Assembly: GCA_022447525.1 (NCBI GenBank)
Contig: JAKVBA010000035.1
Location: 1 to 51,376 of the forward strand
DNA from: Gammaproteobacteria bacterium
GTDB taxonomy: Bacteria; Pseudomonadota; Gammaproteobacteria; Arenicellales; Arenicellaceae
DNA: 51,376 bases
Direction: 5' to 3'
In this document: piece after piece, positions 17,413 to 25,926 of the stretch
How the letters are laid out: the number at the start of each line of letters is the position of its first letter
How positions within the stretch are numbered: position 1 is the stretch's first letter
The notes under the pieces: generated by a model
What the model was told of the DNA's origin: nothing
The model's input: the letters and a program-made list of their open reading frames with translations, nothing else
Database searches by the model: none
Program-made: the position numbers and the translations under genes

Positions 17413-18204
17413 AAGAGAGGTTCCTTAGTGAGCATGGCATACGATGAGGATGCAAGCGTAGTTATAAATAACAGCAAACGCATGTGTCATTTGACGTATC
17501 CTGCGTAGTTTGTAGATTGCTGTCGTTTTGCGCCATGGGGTCTGAACCTCTGATCATGTTTAGAGATCTAATGCTTTAATCAGGCACTAGATCGCGGCGG
17601 ATTATGGTTCGGTACGACGTAAATTATTCAATAGGGCCTATGAAGTAGATGGTTGCTATCACCGCTTGCGGTTTTACCAAGTTTGATTAGTTTTAATTTG
17701 GTTGGTATGGGCAACCCCTCTTGATCAGCACGGGCATATTGAAGGTGCGCGTGCCTATCTGTCGTTGTCATTATCGGAGGCAGGTCCGTTGATGTAGTCT
17801 GTATTAACTCCACAATCTCACACCTTCACGAATACGCCTCGATGTTTGTTGGTCGAGCTTTCTGGGAACACAGCAAAAGTGATTCTCCAGTTAACCGGTA
17901 GTCAATGTTATGACGTAAAAATAGTATTCAATTATTTTTTTAAAATGAATTGTTATGTCAGTGAAACCCTATGTGACCTTCTTCACGAAAGCCACCTAGA
18001 GCAAAGTCAATGGTTTCATCCAGATTTGTGCGATCGCAGATTGGCAAAAATATCTCATTGCAATCAGTAAGGTAAGCCATCTTAGATGCATACTTTGGTT
18101 CATGGTTTCAACTTTCCATGTATGCAGTGTCTGAATAGCAAACTATCCTTTGTATCTTGCTTTAAACGTTTTGAATTTGACTATTCGCTTATCGTCACGC
18201 CTTT
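17413..18204. other. Long intergenic stretch without a recognised gene
   Basis: About 790 bases. Short open frames (for example 17846-18070 on plus, starting TTG, and 17628-17813 on minus) have no recognisable domain, no ribosome site and unconvincing composition. The right end holds the hairpin downstream of the TonB receptor. Confidence 0.45.
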
Positions 18205-18230
18205 GATTAGGGCCCATTGGGGCCCTAATC
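18205..18230. terminator. Hairpin downstream of the TonB receptor
   Basis: GATTAGGGCC (18205-18214) is perfectly complementary to GGCCCTAATC (18221-18230) with a six-base loop. It lies 10 bases after the receptor stop on the minus strand. No T tract follows on that strand. Confidence 0.5.
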
Positions 18231-18240
18231 GGGTGTTGCT

Positions 18241-20361
18241 TTAGAACTCGTACTGCAATCCGGCGTACAACTCGCGACCGCGCATTAGTCCGTAGATATA
18301 AGCTACGTCGTAACCGCCATCGGGTAAAAACACCAGTGGTGAATCGTCATCGCCTGCTTGCGTTTGATCGAAAAGGTTATTTGCACCGGCATAGAGGCTC
18401 AGATTGTCGTTGATATTACGCGACACTCTTACATCTACCCACGAGAAGGCTGGCGCGTCGGTGGTTTTTGCGATCGTCAGAGCCGCGTCATTAAAACCTT
18501 CATAACCATAATCTGTCAGATCACGAGAGCCGATCCAGCTTGCCGAAGCGTAAACATCCCAGCCTGCTACTTCCCAATCTGCGGCAATAATAATCTTCTC
18601 TTCCGTGGTTGCAACGCCGAACGAGGATTTGAATGCGTCGTCATGATCAAATACCTCAGCGGTTATACTCAGATCTAGGCCCTCTGCCGCCTTGTAACCT
18701 AATGTAATGTCCATAGATGTGATGCTGGCCTCTTCATCGAGTTGAGTCAGCAACGGAACCCCTGCGTCGGTTTCATCCAGCGCCGATAGATTATCGATCT
18801 TGGTGTGGCTGATTGCGCCTGTTGCGGATAACTTTGTGCCCTCGTAACTCAGTGCGTAACCAAACGAACTTGAGCGCTCCAATTCGTCAACGTCGACTTC
18901 AAAACCGACTTCCGCATCAAGGATGCCGTGATCAGTTTCAAAGAATGAGAGTGGGGCGCGGTAACCACGTCCAGCTGAAAAGCGCGAGGTGTATTTGTCG
19001 TTGTGCATGTAACGTGCGTCAAGGCGAGGACTGAAAATATTTTCATCGATCTCAACGCCCGGTTTTGCTGGGTCCACAAAATCGGCTTCTATCTGGTCAA
19101 AACGTAAAGCCAATTTGACTTCCAGTTTATCGTTTACAGCCCATGTATCTTGAATATAGAACCCTGACACATCGTAATCAAAGCTGTCTGAGACGTAGTC
19201 TGGATTGGCTTCACCAGACTCAGATCTGGTGCGCATTTCTTCATTGCGATTATCGGCACCAAAGGTGATCAGATGTCTGTCGTTGAGCGCGTAATTGAAT
19301 CGGGCGTCAAGGTACAACATCTCATCTTCCGCGACATAGTCAAAGCCTTCGTAGAAAGAGTCCTGCTCGTGATCAGATCCACTCAGGGAAAGAGTCATAT
19401 TCAGAGCGTCGTTGATTTCACGCAGCCAGCTAGCAGAATATTCCACCCGCTCGCTGGCAACCCATTCACTGGTTTCCCATGCATTTCCAACCCAGTTGGT
19501 ACGCACATCATTGCCGGCGAACAATTGCGCGGCTTCGCCCTGACTTTCGCTTGCAATGGCTGCACTGATACTTGGAGTAACTGAACCAAGTATCGGGCCG
19601 CCAAACACTACCTGCTCTGAGCGGCCTAACCGGAAAACCACATTGTCAAAGTCGCTGACATCCCAGGATGCGCGCGCCGAGTAAGACTCGTTCTTCATGT
19701 ACGGGTTTCCACTGACACCATTATCGTCGGCGTCGAATTGATCCCGCTCATCTCGTTGGCCTGTGAAAGTGAACCTCAAGCGCTCGTCTAAGGCTACCAA
19801 GGTACCTAATAAACCGATTTGAGAGAACCCTTCCTCACCGGCAGAGATATCAATGGCACCGCTGTTTTCATTCCGCTCTACCGAGATGATGTTCACCACG
19901 CCGCCAATTGCTTCTGGAGCCGTCATAGAGGCGCCAGAACCGCGTGCGACTTCAATTCTTTCTACCCCCGTCATGGCGATGGCGTCCACAGCATAGAATC
20001 CTGACACAATCGTGTGAGTGGGCAGGCCGTCATTGAAAATGTTAGTGTGTTCGGCTTTCAGACCATTCAACTGGATGCGCTTATATCCGCACATCGAACA
20101 CTCATTGGCAATCACCACGCCAGGGGCATCCTCCATCGCCTCTGTAAGACTCAGAGAACGGGTATTCTCAAGCTGGTCACTACCTATGATCTCGGTTTGC
20201 TCGACAACGTCTTTTAAAACACCGGCACGCTCAAGGCGATCTCTTACGCCGATAACGACTTGCTCTTCGATTTGTTTGTCTACGGTATCGGTCGATTGCG
20301 CCGGTACCAGCCAGGAGGTGCCTAGAAACGATAAGGCAACAATACTTTTAAGAATTTTCAT
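18241..20361 (-). CDS. TonB-dependent outer-membrane receptor with a CxxC plug
   Basis: 706-residue TonB-dependent transporter. Signal peptide 1-22; a TonB-box-like 'EQVVIG' at about 33-38; plug domain about 40-160 with 'LTEAMEDAPGV', 'IQLNGL' and 'GVERIEVARGSGA'; then a 22-strand barrel ending in the classic aromatic C-terminus 'LYAGLQYEF'. The plug holds an unusual C88-x-x-C91 ('ECSMCGYKR') just before 'IQLNGL'. It lies 45 bases behind a periplasmic thioredoxin-like gene with its own CxxC, clearly an operon with that gene first. A Fur-family operator precedes the pair. The ligand is probably a metal complex; zinc or iron cannot be separated here. Confidence 0.9.
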   Translation of the reverse strand: MKILKSIVALSFLGTSWLVPAQSTDTVDKQIEEQVVIGVRDRLERAGVLKDVVEQTEIIGSDQLENTRSLSLTEAMEDAPGVVIANECSMCGYKRIQLNGLKAEHTNIFNDGLPTHTIVSGFYAVDAIAMTGVERIEVARGSGASMTAPEAIGGVVNIISVERNENSGAIDISAGEEGFSQIGLLGTLVALDERLRFTFTGQRDERDQFDADDNGVSGNPYMKNESYSARASWDVSDFDNVVFRLGRSEQVVFGGPILGSVTPSISAAIASESQGEAAQLFAGNDVRTNWVGNAWETSEWVASERVEYSASWLREINDALNMTLSLSGSDHEQDSFYEGFDYVAEDEMLYLDARFNYALNDRHLITFGADNRNEEMRTRSESGEANPDYVSDSFDYDVSGFYIQDTWAVNDKLEVKLALRFDQIEADFVDPAKPGVEIDENIFSPRLDARYMHNDKYTSRFSAGRGYRAPLSFFETDHGILDAEVGFEVDVDELERSSSFGYALSYEGTKLSATGAISHTKIDNLSALDETDAGVPLLTQLDEEASITSMDITLGYKAAEGLDLSITAEVFDHDDAFKSSFGVATTEEKIIIAADWEVAGWDVYASASWIGSRDLTDYGYEGFNDAALTIAKTTDAPAFSWVDVRVSRNINDNLSLYAGANNLFDQTQAGDDDSPLVFLPDGGYDVAYIYGLMRGRELYAGLQYEF

Positions 20362-20406
20362 TGATTAATTTCTCTTTACGCTAATTGAAATAGGAGTTCG
20401 CTCACA

Positions 20407-20919
20407 TTAGGAACAATAGTTAGGATTTAGATTTCGGAGAATTTCGCCGAGCTTGTCGCGATTTTGATAACCACGGACATAGCTGGCGTATTCACCTTGT
20501 TCATTTAGAAATATCAGTAAAGGTGTTGCTTCCACCTTACCCAAGTCTTTTTGCAATTCGCTGTTGATTTGATAGGAATAAAAATCTAAACGCATCGATT
20601 GCACGGTCTTTTTTAGGTCTCTAATACTGCCATTGACGCCAATCGCGGCGGCACCAAAAGACCGACAATCCTGTTGTAATTTGTTCAGAACGCGTGCCTG
20701 TTTGAAACACCAACTGCACTCAGGTTCAAAAAATACTAGGGTATCTATTTTGCCCCTCAAGGATTCAAATGAAGGGGTTTCGCTACCGCTGAGCGGATCG
20801 AGATCGTAGATATGTAGGTCAACGCTACTCGCGTGTACTCCTAGGCTCCAAAACAACATGCTTAAGACCATTGTAAAAATGGCTGAGCGCCAGGGTAATG
20901 AATTTAAATCGGAGTTCAT
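20407..20919 (-). CDS. Periplasmic thioredoxin-like (TlpA/redoxin) protein
   Basis: 170 residues: N-terminal signal or anchor (about 11-30, ending 'GVHASS'), then a thioredoxin fold with active site C68-S-W-C71 ('EPECSWCFKQA') and the cis-proline region 'VEATPLLIFLNEQGEY'. By family it reduces or isomerises disulfides in the periplasm. It is the first gene of the operon with the TonB receptor. The receptor plug carries CxxC too, so the simplest idea is that this protein maintains or uses that cysteine pair. A final cysteine ('NPNYCS') is odd for the fold. The Fur-family site is 89 bases upstream. Confidence 0.82.
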   Translation of the reverse strand: MNSDLNSLPWRSAIFTMVLSMLFWSLGVHASSVDLHIYDLDPLSGSETPSFESLRGKIDTLVFFEPECSWCFKQARVLNKLQQDCRSFGAAAIGVNGSIRDLKKTVQSMRLDFYSYQINSELQKDLGKVEATPLLIFLNEQGEYASYVRGYQNRDKLGEILRNLNPNYCS

Positions 20920-21008
20920 TTATTAACCGTATTTTTCTTTGAAATGTTTGCCTTGTATATCGGATATATAGCCACTTACTAAAAACCGATCTAATGCTAT
21001 CAGATTTA

Positions 21009-21033
21009 AATACAAATAGGAATCATTTGCATT
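21009..21033 (-). promoter_or_regulatory. Fur-family (Fur or Zur) operator for the redoxin/TonB operon
   Basis: Read on the minus strand, AATGCAAATG, a five-base centre ATTCC and TATTTGTATT form a 10-5-10 imperfect palindrome (8 of 10 arms matching). It aligns with the Fur 7-1-7 consensus (AATGAT-n-ATCATT) at 9 of 12 positions. It lies 89 bases upstream of the redoxin start. Nineteen bases (21015-21033) are identical to the site upstream of L31B. Confidence 0.65.
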
Positions 21034-21515
21034 TAAGTGGTGATAACCCCCATCTTATGGTTTTGAAATGGGTCAAACGCTATTACTTACGGTCGGAGGT
21101 TATTGGCGAGGGTGATTATTGTCGTGTGATCAGTATAGGGTTTTGATACACGGTGCAGCATGGTAAAGATTGAGGCGATAACGATTAGATTTGTATTTCA
21201 ATACGCACGTAAAAATTTAAATATAACCATTAATAATTGCCAAATCCGGCGATTTGCGAAACATCTTACGCAGCGATTTCAGCGATGGGAGGGATTGGGA
21301 TGACACAATTGCAGAACATTCACGGTATCTTAAGAATGATCTGACGTCAGCGCAGTATTGAGCTCAACTCGCTGAGGATCGACGATTAACGTTCAAAAAA
21401 CTGCGCGATGAGTCCGTCGCGACCGCTGCTGGCAGCTGTGACGCTGGATACTGGGACCGATGGACTACGAGAAAAATTAATGCAGTTTGAATTAAACCGC
21501 ATTCACGCTACATCA
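21034..21515. other. Intergenic stretch, no gene recognised
   Basis: About 480 bases beyond the operator. A plus-strand open frame from 21408 runs antisense into the following membrane-protein gene and is taken as a shadow. Nothing else is supportable. Confidence 0.4.
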
Positions 21516-22049
21516 CTACTTGTTGTCAGAAAAATAGTTCGACGCTTTGCTGGTCGCGACTTTAATATCCATGTGGCTTGCCAATTTCATTCCCAGATAA
21601 AAACCGATATACGCACTAAAAAAGAAAATAAGATTGAATCCAGATCCACCCCAATTCACTACCCAGGAAAACGCTTGGGCAAAGGTCATGGCTTGATTTT
21701 TAATAAATGCGATCGCGAGGTGAAAAATGCCGTTGGAAAGTAAATCAATAACGGTTGGAATGTGAGTAATGAGCCACCAAATTTCTTGAACCTCGATAAC
21801 AATAAACGTCCAAAGCGCGGTTAAACCATAAAAGCCACCGCCGAATCTCAGCCACTTATTTGTCCAGTAGTCACCAGTTTGTACTCCAGTTTCGTTCGTC
21901 GCCTTTCGTATTTCTTTGACCGCTTGATCGGTTTCCTTATGGCTGGCTTGTTTGTCTAAAAGATTATTTCGATACATCCATGAATGTACCCACCAAGACA
22001 TGATTGAAACTGGCAGTCCGAGGGATATTATTGCTTCTATGATATTCAT
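21516..22049 (-). CDS. Membrane protein of unknown function
   Basis: 177 residues with three to four hydrophobic segments: about 7-24 ('LGLPVSIMSWWVHSWMY'), 73-93 ('FYGLTALWTFIVIEVQEIWWLI'), 105-120 and 140-158 ('GFNLIFFFSAYIGFYLGMKLA'). A polar loop ('KQASHKETDQAVKEIRKATNETG') follows the first. No family recognised. Its start lies only 20 bases after the stop of the DPP IV-like peptidase gene on the same strand, so the two probably share a transcript with the peptidase first. Confidence 0.65.
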   Translation of the reverse strand: MNIIEAIISLGLPVSIMSWWVHSWMYRNNLLDKQASHKETDQAVKEIRKATNETGVQTGDYWTNKWLRFGGGFYGLTALWTFIVIEVQEIWWLITHIPTVIDLLSNGIFHLAIAFIKNQAMTFAQAFSWVVNWGGSGFNLIFFFSAYIGFYLGMKLASHMDIKVATSKASNYFSDNK

Positions 22050-22069
22050 GATTACACGATATGGATCTC

Positions 22070-24304
22070 TTAGTCTTGGTCAAAATGTCGATCGAAAAAA
22101 CTGGTGATGGTCTGGTAAAGGTGTATTCCAGTTTGTTTGCCACGAAGACTATGTTTTTTACCAGGGTAGTCCATTACCTCGAAAGACTTTGCTTGATCTT
22201 GCAGGTGCTTATAAAGCTTAGTGCTGTGTTTAAATAAAACATTGTCGTCGGCCATGCCATGGTAAATCAGTAAAGGCCCATTGAGGTTCTTTGCGTAAGG
22301 AAAGACCGACGAAGCTTGGTAGGCATCTGCTAATTTGTTTGGGTTACCCATATAACGCTCTGTGTAGTGTGTGTCATAAAGTAGCCAATCAGTAACTGGG
22401 GCTCCGGAGACACCCGCTTTGAAATAGTCGCCCGCTTTAAACATGCTCATTAATGCCATGTAGCCACCATAGCTATGTCCGTAGACACCGATTCTTTTGG
22501 AGTCAACAAAATCCAGACTGCGTAGAAAGTTTACCCCAGTCACTTGGTCGTCAACTTCAACACCTCCCATAGCTCGATAGATGGGGGCTTCGAATGCCGT
22601 TCCTCGATAATTACTACCTCTATTATCTAAACTGAAAACAATGTAGCCTTTGCTGACCCAGTGTTGGAACAACAGGCCTCTGTTTCCAGCCCAACGATTT
22701 GTAACCACTTGGGCAATTGGGCCGCCGTAGGTATACACCAAAACAGGGTGTCGTCCTTGGATATTTTTCGGTTTGTACATTCGATAGTGCAGGTCGGTAC
22801 CGTCTTGCGCTTTGATTACACCAAATTCAGGTTTAACCCAATCTTTCTGGTATGGTGCTAGGGGATGTCCGGATTTCACTTCGTTTTTGCTTAACCAAGT
22901 AATTTTTTCTCCATTCATCGAGTGCAAACTGACCTGCGGGGGAGAATTGATTGTTGAAAATTTATCCACATAAACAGTAGCGTCTTTGCTGGCTGATATT
23001 GAGTGGAAACCCTCACGTCGGCTCACCTTTTCGACCTTGAGTTCGCTTTCATCGATGTTTGCCAGCGACACTGAATAAAGATGTTTTTCAATTGGCGTAT
23101 CTTTTCTTGCAGTGAAGTAGAGCTTTTGTTTTGGCTCATCAATGGCAACGAGTTCATTTACCACCCAGTCACCTGTTGTTAACTGCCGGACAAGCGTTCC
23201 GTTGTTGTTGTAAAGGTAGAGGTGCTTGAATCCATCCCTTTCTGACGCCCAGATAAATTGGTCGCTGTTTTTTAGAAAACGCAGATCCTCGTGTAGGTTA
23301 ATCCAAGTCTTGCTGTTTTCAGTGATTAGTGTCTGTTGTGACTTATCAGAGGAAGAGTAACTCTTGAGTTTCAATGTTTTTTGATCTCGACTTTGCCACT
23401 GATAAATCAGGCGATCGTCGTTCATCCATTTCACTCTGGCCAAGTAGATATCAGTATCTTTACCCAAATCGACCCATTGAGTTTTGTCATTTTCAAGGTT
23501 ATTGATGGCTAGGCTAATCACCACATTGTTGGTGCCAGTGCTGGGGTAGCGCTGGGTAACGGTTTTAATTGATTCGGCATAAATCTCAGTTCTTGTGATT
23601 TCCTCAACCGGACTGACGTCAACTTTCGTGAACGCAATACGTTGCTCGTTTGGAGACCACCAGTAGCCAGTCATTCGGTTCATTTCCTCCTGAGCTACGA
23701 ATTCGGCCATCCCAAATTTGATATTGCCGCGGCCTTCCTCGGTAACAGCCTTTTCTTCACCAGAGGTGATGTCCATTATGTATAAGTTCTGCTCGCGAAT
23801 ATAAGAAATATAGTTTCCCAAGGGTGATAAACGGATATCGGTCTCGAATTCTTGAGTTCTCAACAGCTGCTTTGCCCCGCCTCTCCCTGCTTTGATGTCC
23901 TTTAAAGTTGCGTAGTACGCGTCACCTGCCAGTGGAAATAACAGAGCTTGCGAGTCTTGCGACCATTGATAGTCTAGAATGCCAGATCCGAATACGCGCA
24001 TACGCTCCCGACGTGCTTTCTCTTCGTCGGATAAAACTTCATCACCGCTGTGTAAGTCATCGGCATCAAACAATAATACGTGTTCCCCAGAAGCAACTTC
24101 ATACGCCCATAAGTCATATCGATCAAAATCTGATTTTTTAGGTTTAATATAGGTTACGTATTTCCCGTCTGGAGAAATCTTTATCTTTTTAGGGGCGCTG
24201 CCATCGAGTGAAGGAGACTGAAAAATACGCTCGATACTAATGCCGTGGGCTGAAAAACTAAACGTAGACGTGAGTAAGAGAATGCTGGTGATTAATTTGT
24301 TCAT
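22070..24304 (-). CDS. Secreted S9 peptidase, dipeptidyl peptidase IV-like
   Basis: 744 residues from the ATG at 24304 (signal peptide 'MNKLITSILLLTSTFSFSAHG'); the longer frame to 24409 adds a signal-free stretch and is rejected. It has an N-terminal beta-propeller and a C-terminal alpha/beta hydrolase: nucleophile S611 in 'YGHSYGGYM', the acid in 'MADDNVLF', the histidine in 'KKHSLRG'. The propeller carries the Glu pair in 'AQEEMNRMTGYWWSPN', the DPP IV dipeptide-anchoring motif, so it should release X-Pro dipeptides from peptide N-termini. Periplasmic or outer-face. Followed closely by the small membrane-protein gene. Confidence 0.9.
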   Translation of the reverse strand: MNKLITSILLLTSTFSFSAHGISIERIFQSPSLDGSAPKKIKISPDGKYVTYIKPKKSDFDRYDLWAYEVASGEHVLLFDADDLHSGDEVLSDEEKARRERMRVFGSGILDYQWSQDSQALLFPLAGDAYYATLKDIKAGRGGAKQLLRTQEFETDIRLSPLGNYISYIREQNLYIMDITSGEEKAVTEEGRGNIKFGMAEFVAQEEMNRMTGYWWSPNEQRIAFTKVDVSPVEEITRTEIYAESIKTVTQRYPSTGTNNVVISLAINNLENDKTQWVDLGKDTDIYLARVKWMNDDRLIYQWQSRDQKTLKLKSYSSSDKSQQTLITENSKTWINLHEDLRFLKNSDQFIWASERDGFKHLYLYNNNGTLVRQLTTGDWVVNELVAIDEPKQKLYFTARKDTPIEKHLYSVSLANIDESELKVEKVSRREGFHSISASKDATVYVDKFSTINSPPQVSLHSMNGEKITWLSKNEVKSGHPLAPYQKDWVKPEFGVIKAQDGTDLHYRMYKPKNIQGRHPVLVYTYGGPIAQVVTNRWAGNRGLLFQHWVSKGYIVFSLDNRGSNYRGTAFEAPIYRAMGGVEVDDQVTGVNFLRSLDFVDSKRIGVYGHSYGGYMALMSMFKAGDYFKAGVSGAPVTDWLLYDTHYTERYMGNPNKLADAYQASSVFPYAKNLNGPLLIYHGMADDNVLFKHSTKLYKHLQDQAKSFEVMDYPGKKHSLRGKQTGIHLYQTITSFFDRHFDQD

Positions 24305-25061
24305 TATAAGTATTCCTGCAAAGGGAGCACAGACGATACCGCAGCCGCTGGTATCTCTCAAGGGCTTATAAAAACCGCGCAGTGACCTTAATGACGCTTT
24401 TGTCCTCATTTCAATAAATAGGTTAGATCGACTAGAGACAAGAGTCTTTTCTTGAAGCCATGCAGAAAAAAATAAACCAATGTATTTTCTAGCTTTGGTT
24501 TTTCACATCGTTGACAGCTGTTACTAATACAAGTACCGAGGTGACACGTGATTTTTACAAGCTTGAATTGAGGACAATTAAAAAAAGAGGAATAGGTGAT
24601 GCCACACACCAATATCTGCTGTTTTACGTTAATGTCAGTTCTGGATGACTCAGCGCATTTGACCCCTCCATTTATTGATTGTGGTTTTTGCAAGGTAGGT
24701 TGATCACCCAGAAATTACAGGTCTTTGATTTTAGTTAGGCTACGTAGAGATCGTTGAGAGGCATAAAAAATGCTTTCTGGCTTTAGCAACGAGATAGTTG
24801 CGAAGAGAGATAGAAAACCGGTGAACGGTGCGACGGCGAGTTAGTGGCGCAGCGATTTTTGCGGGTGAGTAAACCTAATGCCGCTTGAAAACTAACTGGA
24901 GTCTCTGCCTTCGGCAGAGCATACATCGTGTTATTTTTAGCGCCTGGTGAATCCGGATGTTAAGGCAACGCGCTTGCCGTCATCGCTGACCTTTTATATT
25001 TGCCAAGGCGGGGTGCACAGGTTTGGAACGCCCCGCCTCTACGCAATCATAATTGGCTGGA
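24305..25061. other. Non-coding stretch with two hairpins
   Basis: About 750 bases. A 34-codon frame at 24599-24703 follows a GAGGAATAGGTG and a TTGACA (24511) lies upstream, but its product (MPHTNICCF...) is not recognisable. Two hairpins: CTCTGCC/GGCAGAG (24903-24919, three-base loop) and AGGCGGGG/CCCCGCCT (25006-25038). The second is 24 bases beyond the stop of the Sel1-like gene on the minus strand and may terminate it. No RNA gene is seen. Confidence 0.4.
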
Positions 25062-25694
25062 TCAGATTACTGGATAGAGTGGCGATTCCGAATCAGCGGA
25101 TTTTACGCAAACAGACTCAGCGATGTTACTGCCTAAAGGCTTTACTTTCTTGCAGATGTAGTTTTGTGTATCCATACCAAATTTTGTTACATAATCCGCA
25201 ACCGTTGCATCGATTACTTTTTGATGCTCTGCTGAAAGCTGAGAGTAAACTTGTTTAAAGGCTTTCTTAGCAGATTTATTCTTTTTCTTATTTTTCTTTT
25301 CATTGGCAACGCCCAACCATCCCATGCCAGCTACCGTTGATTTCTCAACATGTTGTCCCTGCAGAAACATCAAGCCTACGATAGCTTGTGCTTCCTTATT
25401 GCCCATTGCGGCGACTTCGCTTAATTTTGCAAAGGCGTCCTTGTAGTTCTCATCTTTGTAAAATTGAGATCCAGCCTCTAAAGCATCGTCTATGTCCTTC
25501 TGTGATTTTCGAATACGAGTGCCGTCTTGGCTGATCATGACAATGTTCTTTTTGTTATAGCTAGCCGAATCAATCAGATTCTTAAACGCAGTATCTTGAC
25601 TTTCGAATATAAGGTCTGACATCGACTTACTCCTTTCCTGCGCGGGCACAGAAAAAGCAAAAAGCAAAAAGCATAGGGCTGTGGCGTATCTCAT
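25062..25694 (-). CDS. Secreted Sel1/TPR-like repeat protein
   Basis: 210 residues. Of three nearby ATGs (25706, 25700, 25694) the last is preceded by GGAG at six bases and begins a good signal peptide ('MRYATALCFLLFAFSVPAQE'). The middle ('DALEAGSQFYKDENYKDAFAKLSEVAAMGNKEAQAIVGLMFLQGQHVEKSTVAGMGWLGVA') is a Sel1-like helical repeat, used for protein contacts. A lysine-rich segment ('KKNKKKNKSAKK') follows, then 'YICKKVKPLGSNIAESVCVK', with two cysteines that may pair. Probably periplasmic. No partner is evident; the neighbour upstream is the divergent PepF gene. Confidence 0.7.
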   Translation of the reverse strand: MRYATALCFLLFAFSVPAQERSKSMSDLIFESQDTAFKNLIDSASYNKKNIVMISQDGTRIRKSQKDIDDALEAGSQFYKDENYKDAFAKLSEVAAMGNKEAQAIVGLMFLQGQHVEKSTVAGMGWLGVANEKKNKKKNKSAKKAFKQVYSQLSAEHQKVIDATVADYVTKFGMDTQNYICKKVKPLGSNIAESVCVKSADSESPLYPVI

Positions 25695-25926
25695 GAGCAT
25701 CTCCATAAATTACTAATACCGCTCTGTAGGTTGAAACAAGGTGTCTGGTTGACGATTAGTTTATTCCGTCGACTCTTCAATTTGCGTCAGCGAGCAAACT
25801 TCAACAGCACAATATCAGAAAAAATCAAACCAAGCTAATGGACAATTATCTTATTTATTTGAATCCATTTTCTCGTTTAACGCATCTTAAAGTTCATATC
25901 TAAAATCGCTACCAGAAAGAAAATAA

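Noticed and set aside
18358-18678. Open frames on the plus strand inside the TonB receptor gene
   Set aside because: Antisense shadows of a clear, full-length receptor; no independent support.
24599-24703. 34-codon frame with a decent ribosome site and an upstream TTGACA
   Set aside because: Product not recognisable, short, and -10 spacing from TTGACA gives only TACCGA; kept as a note in the intergenic entry.
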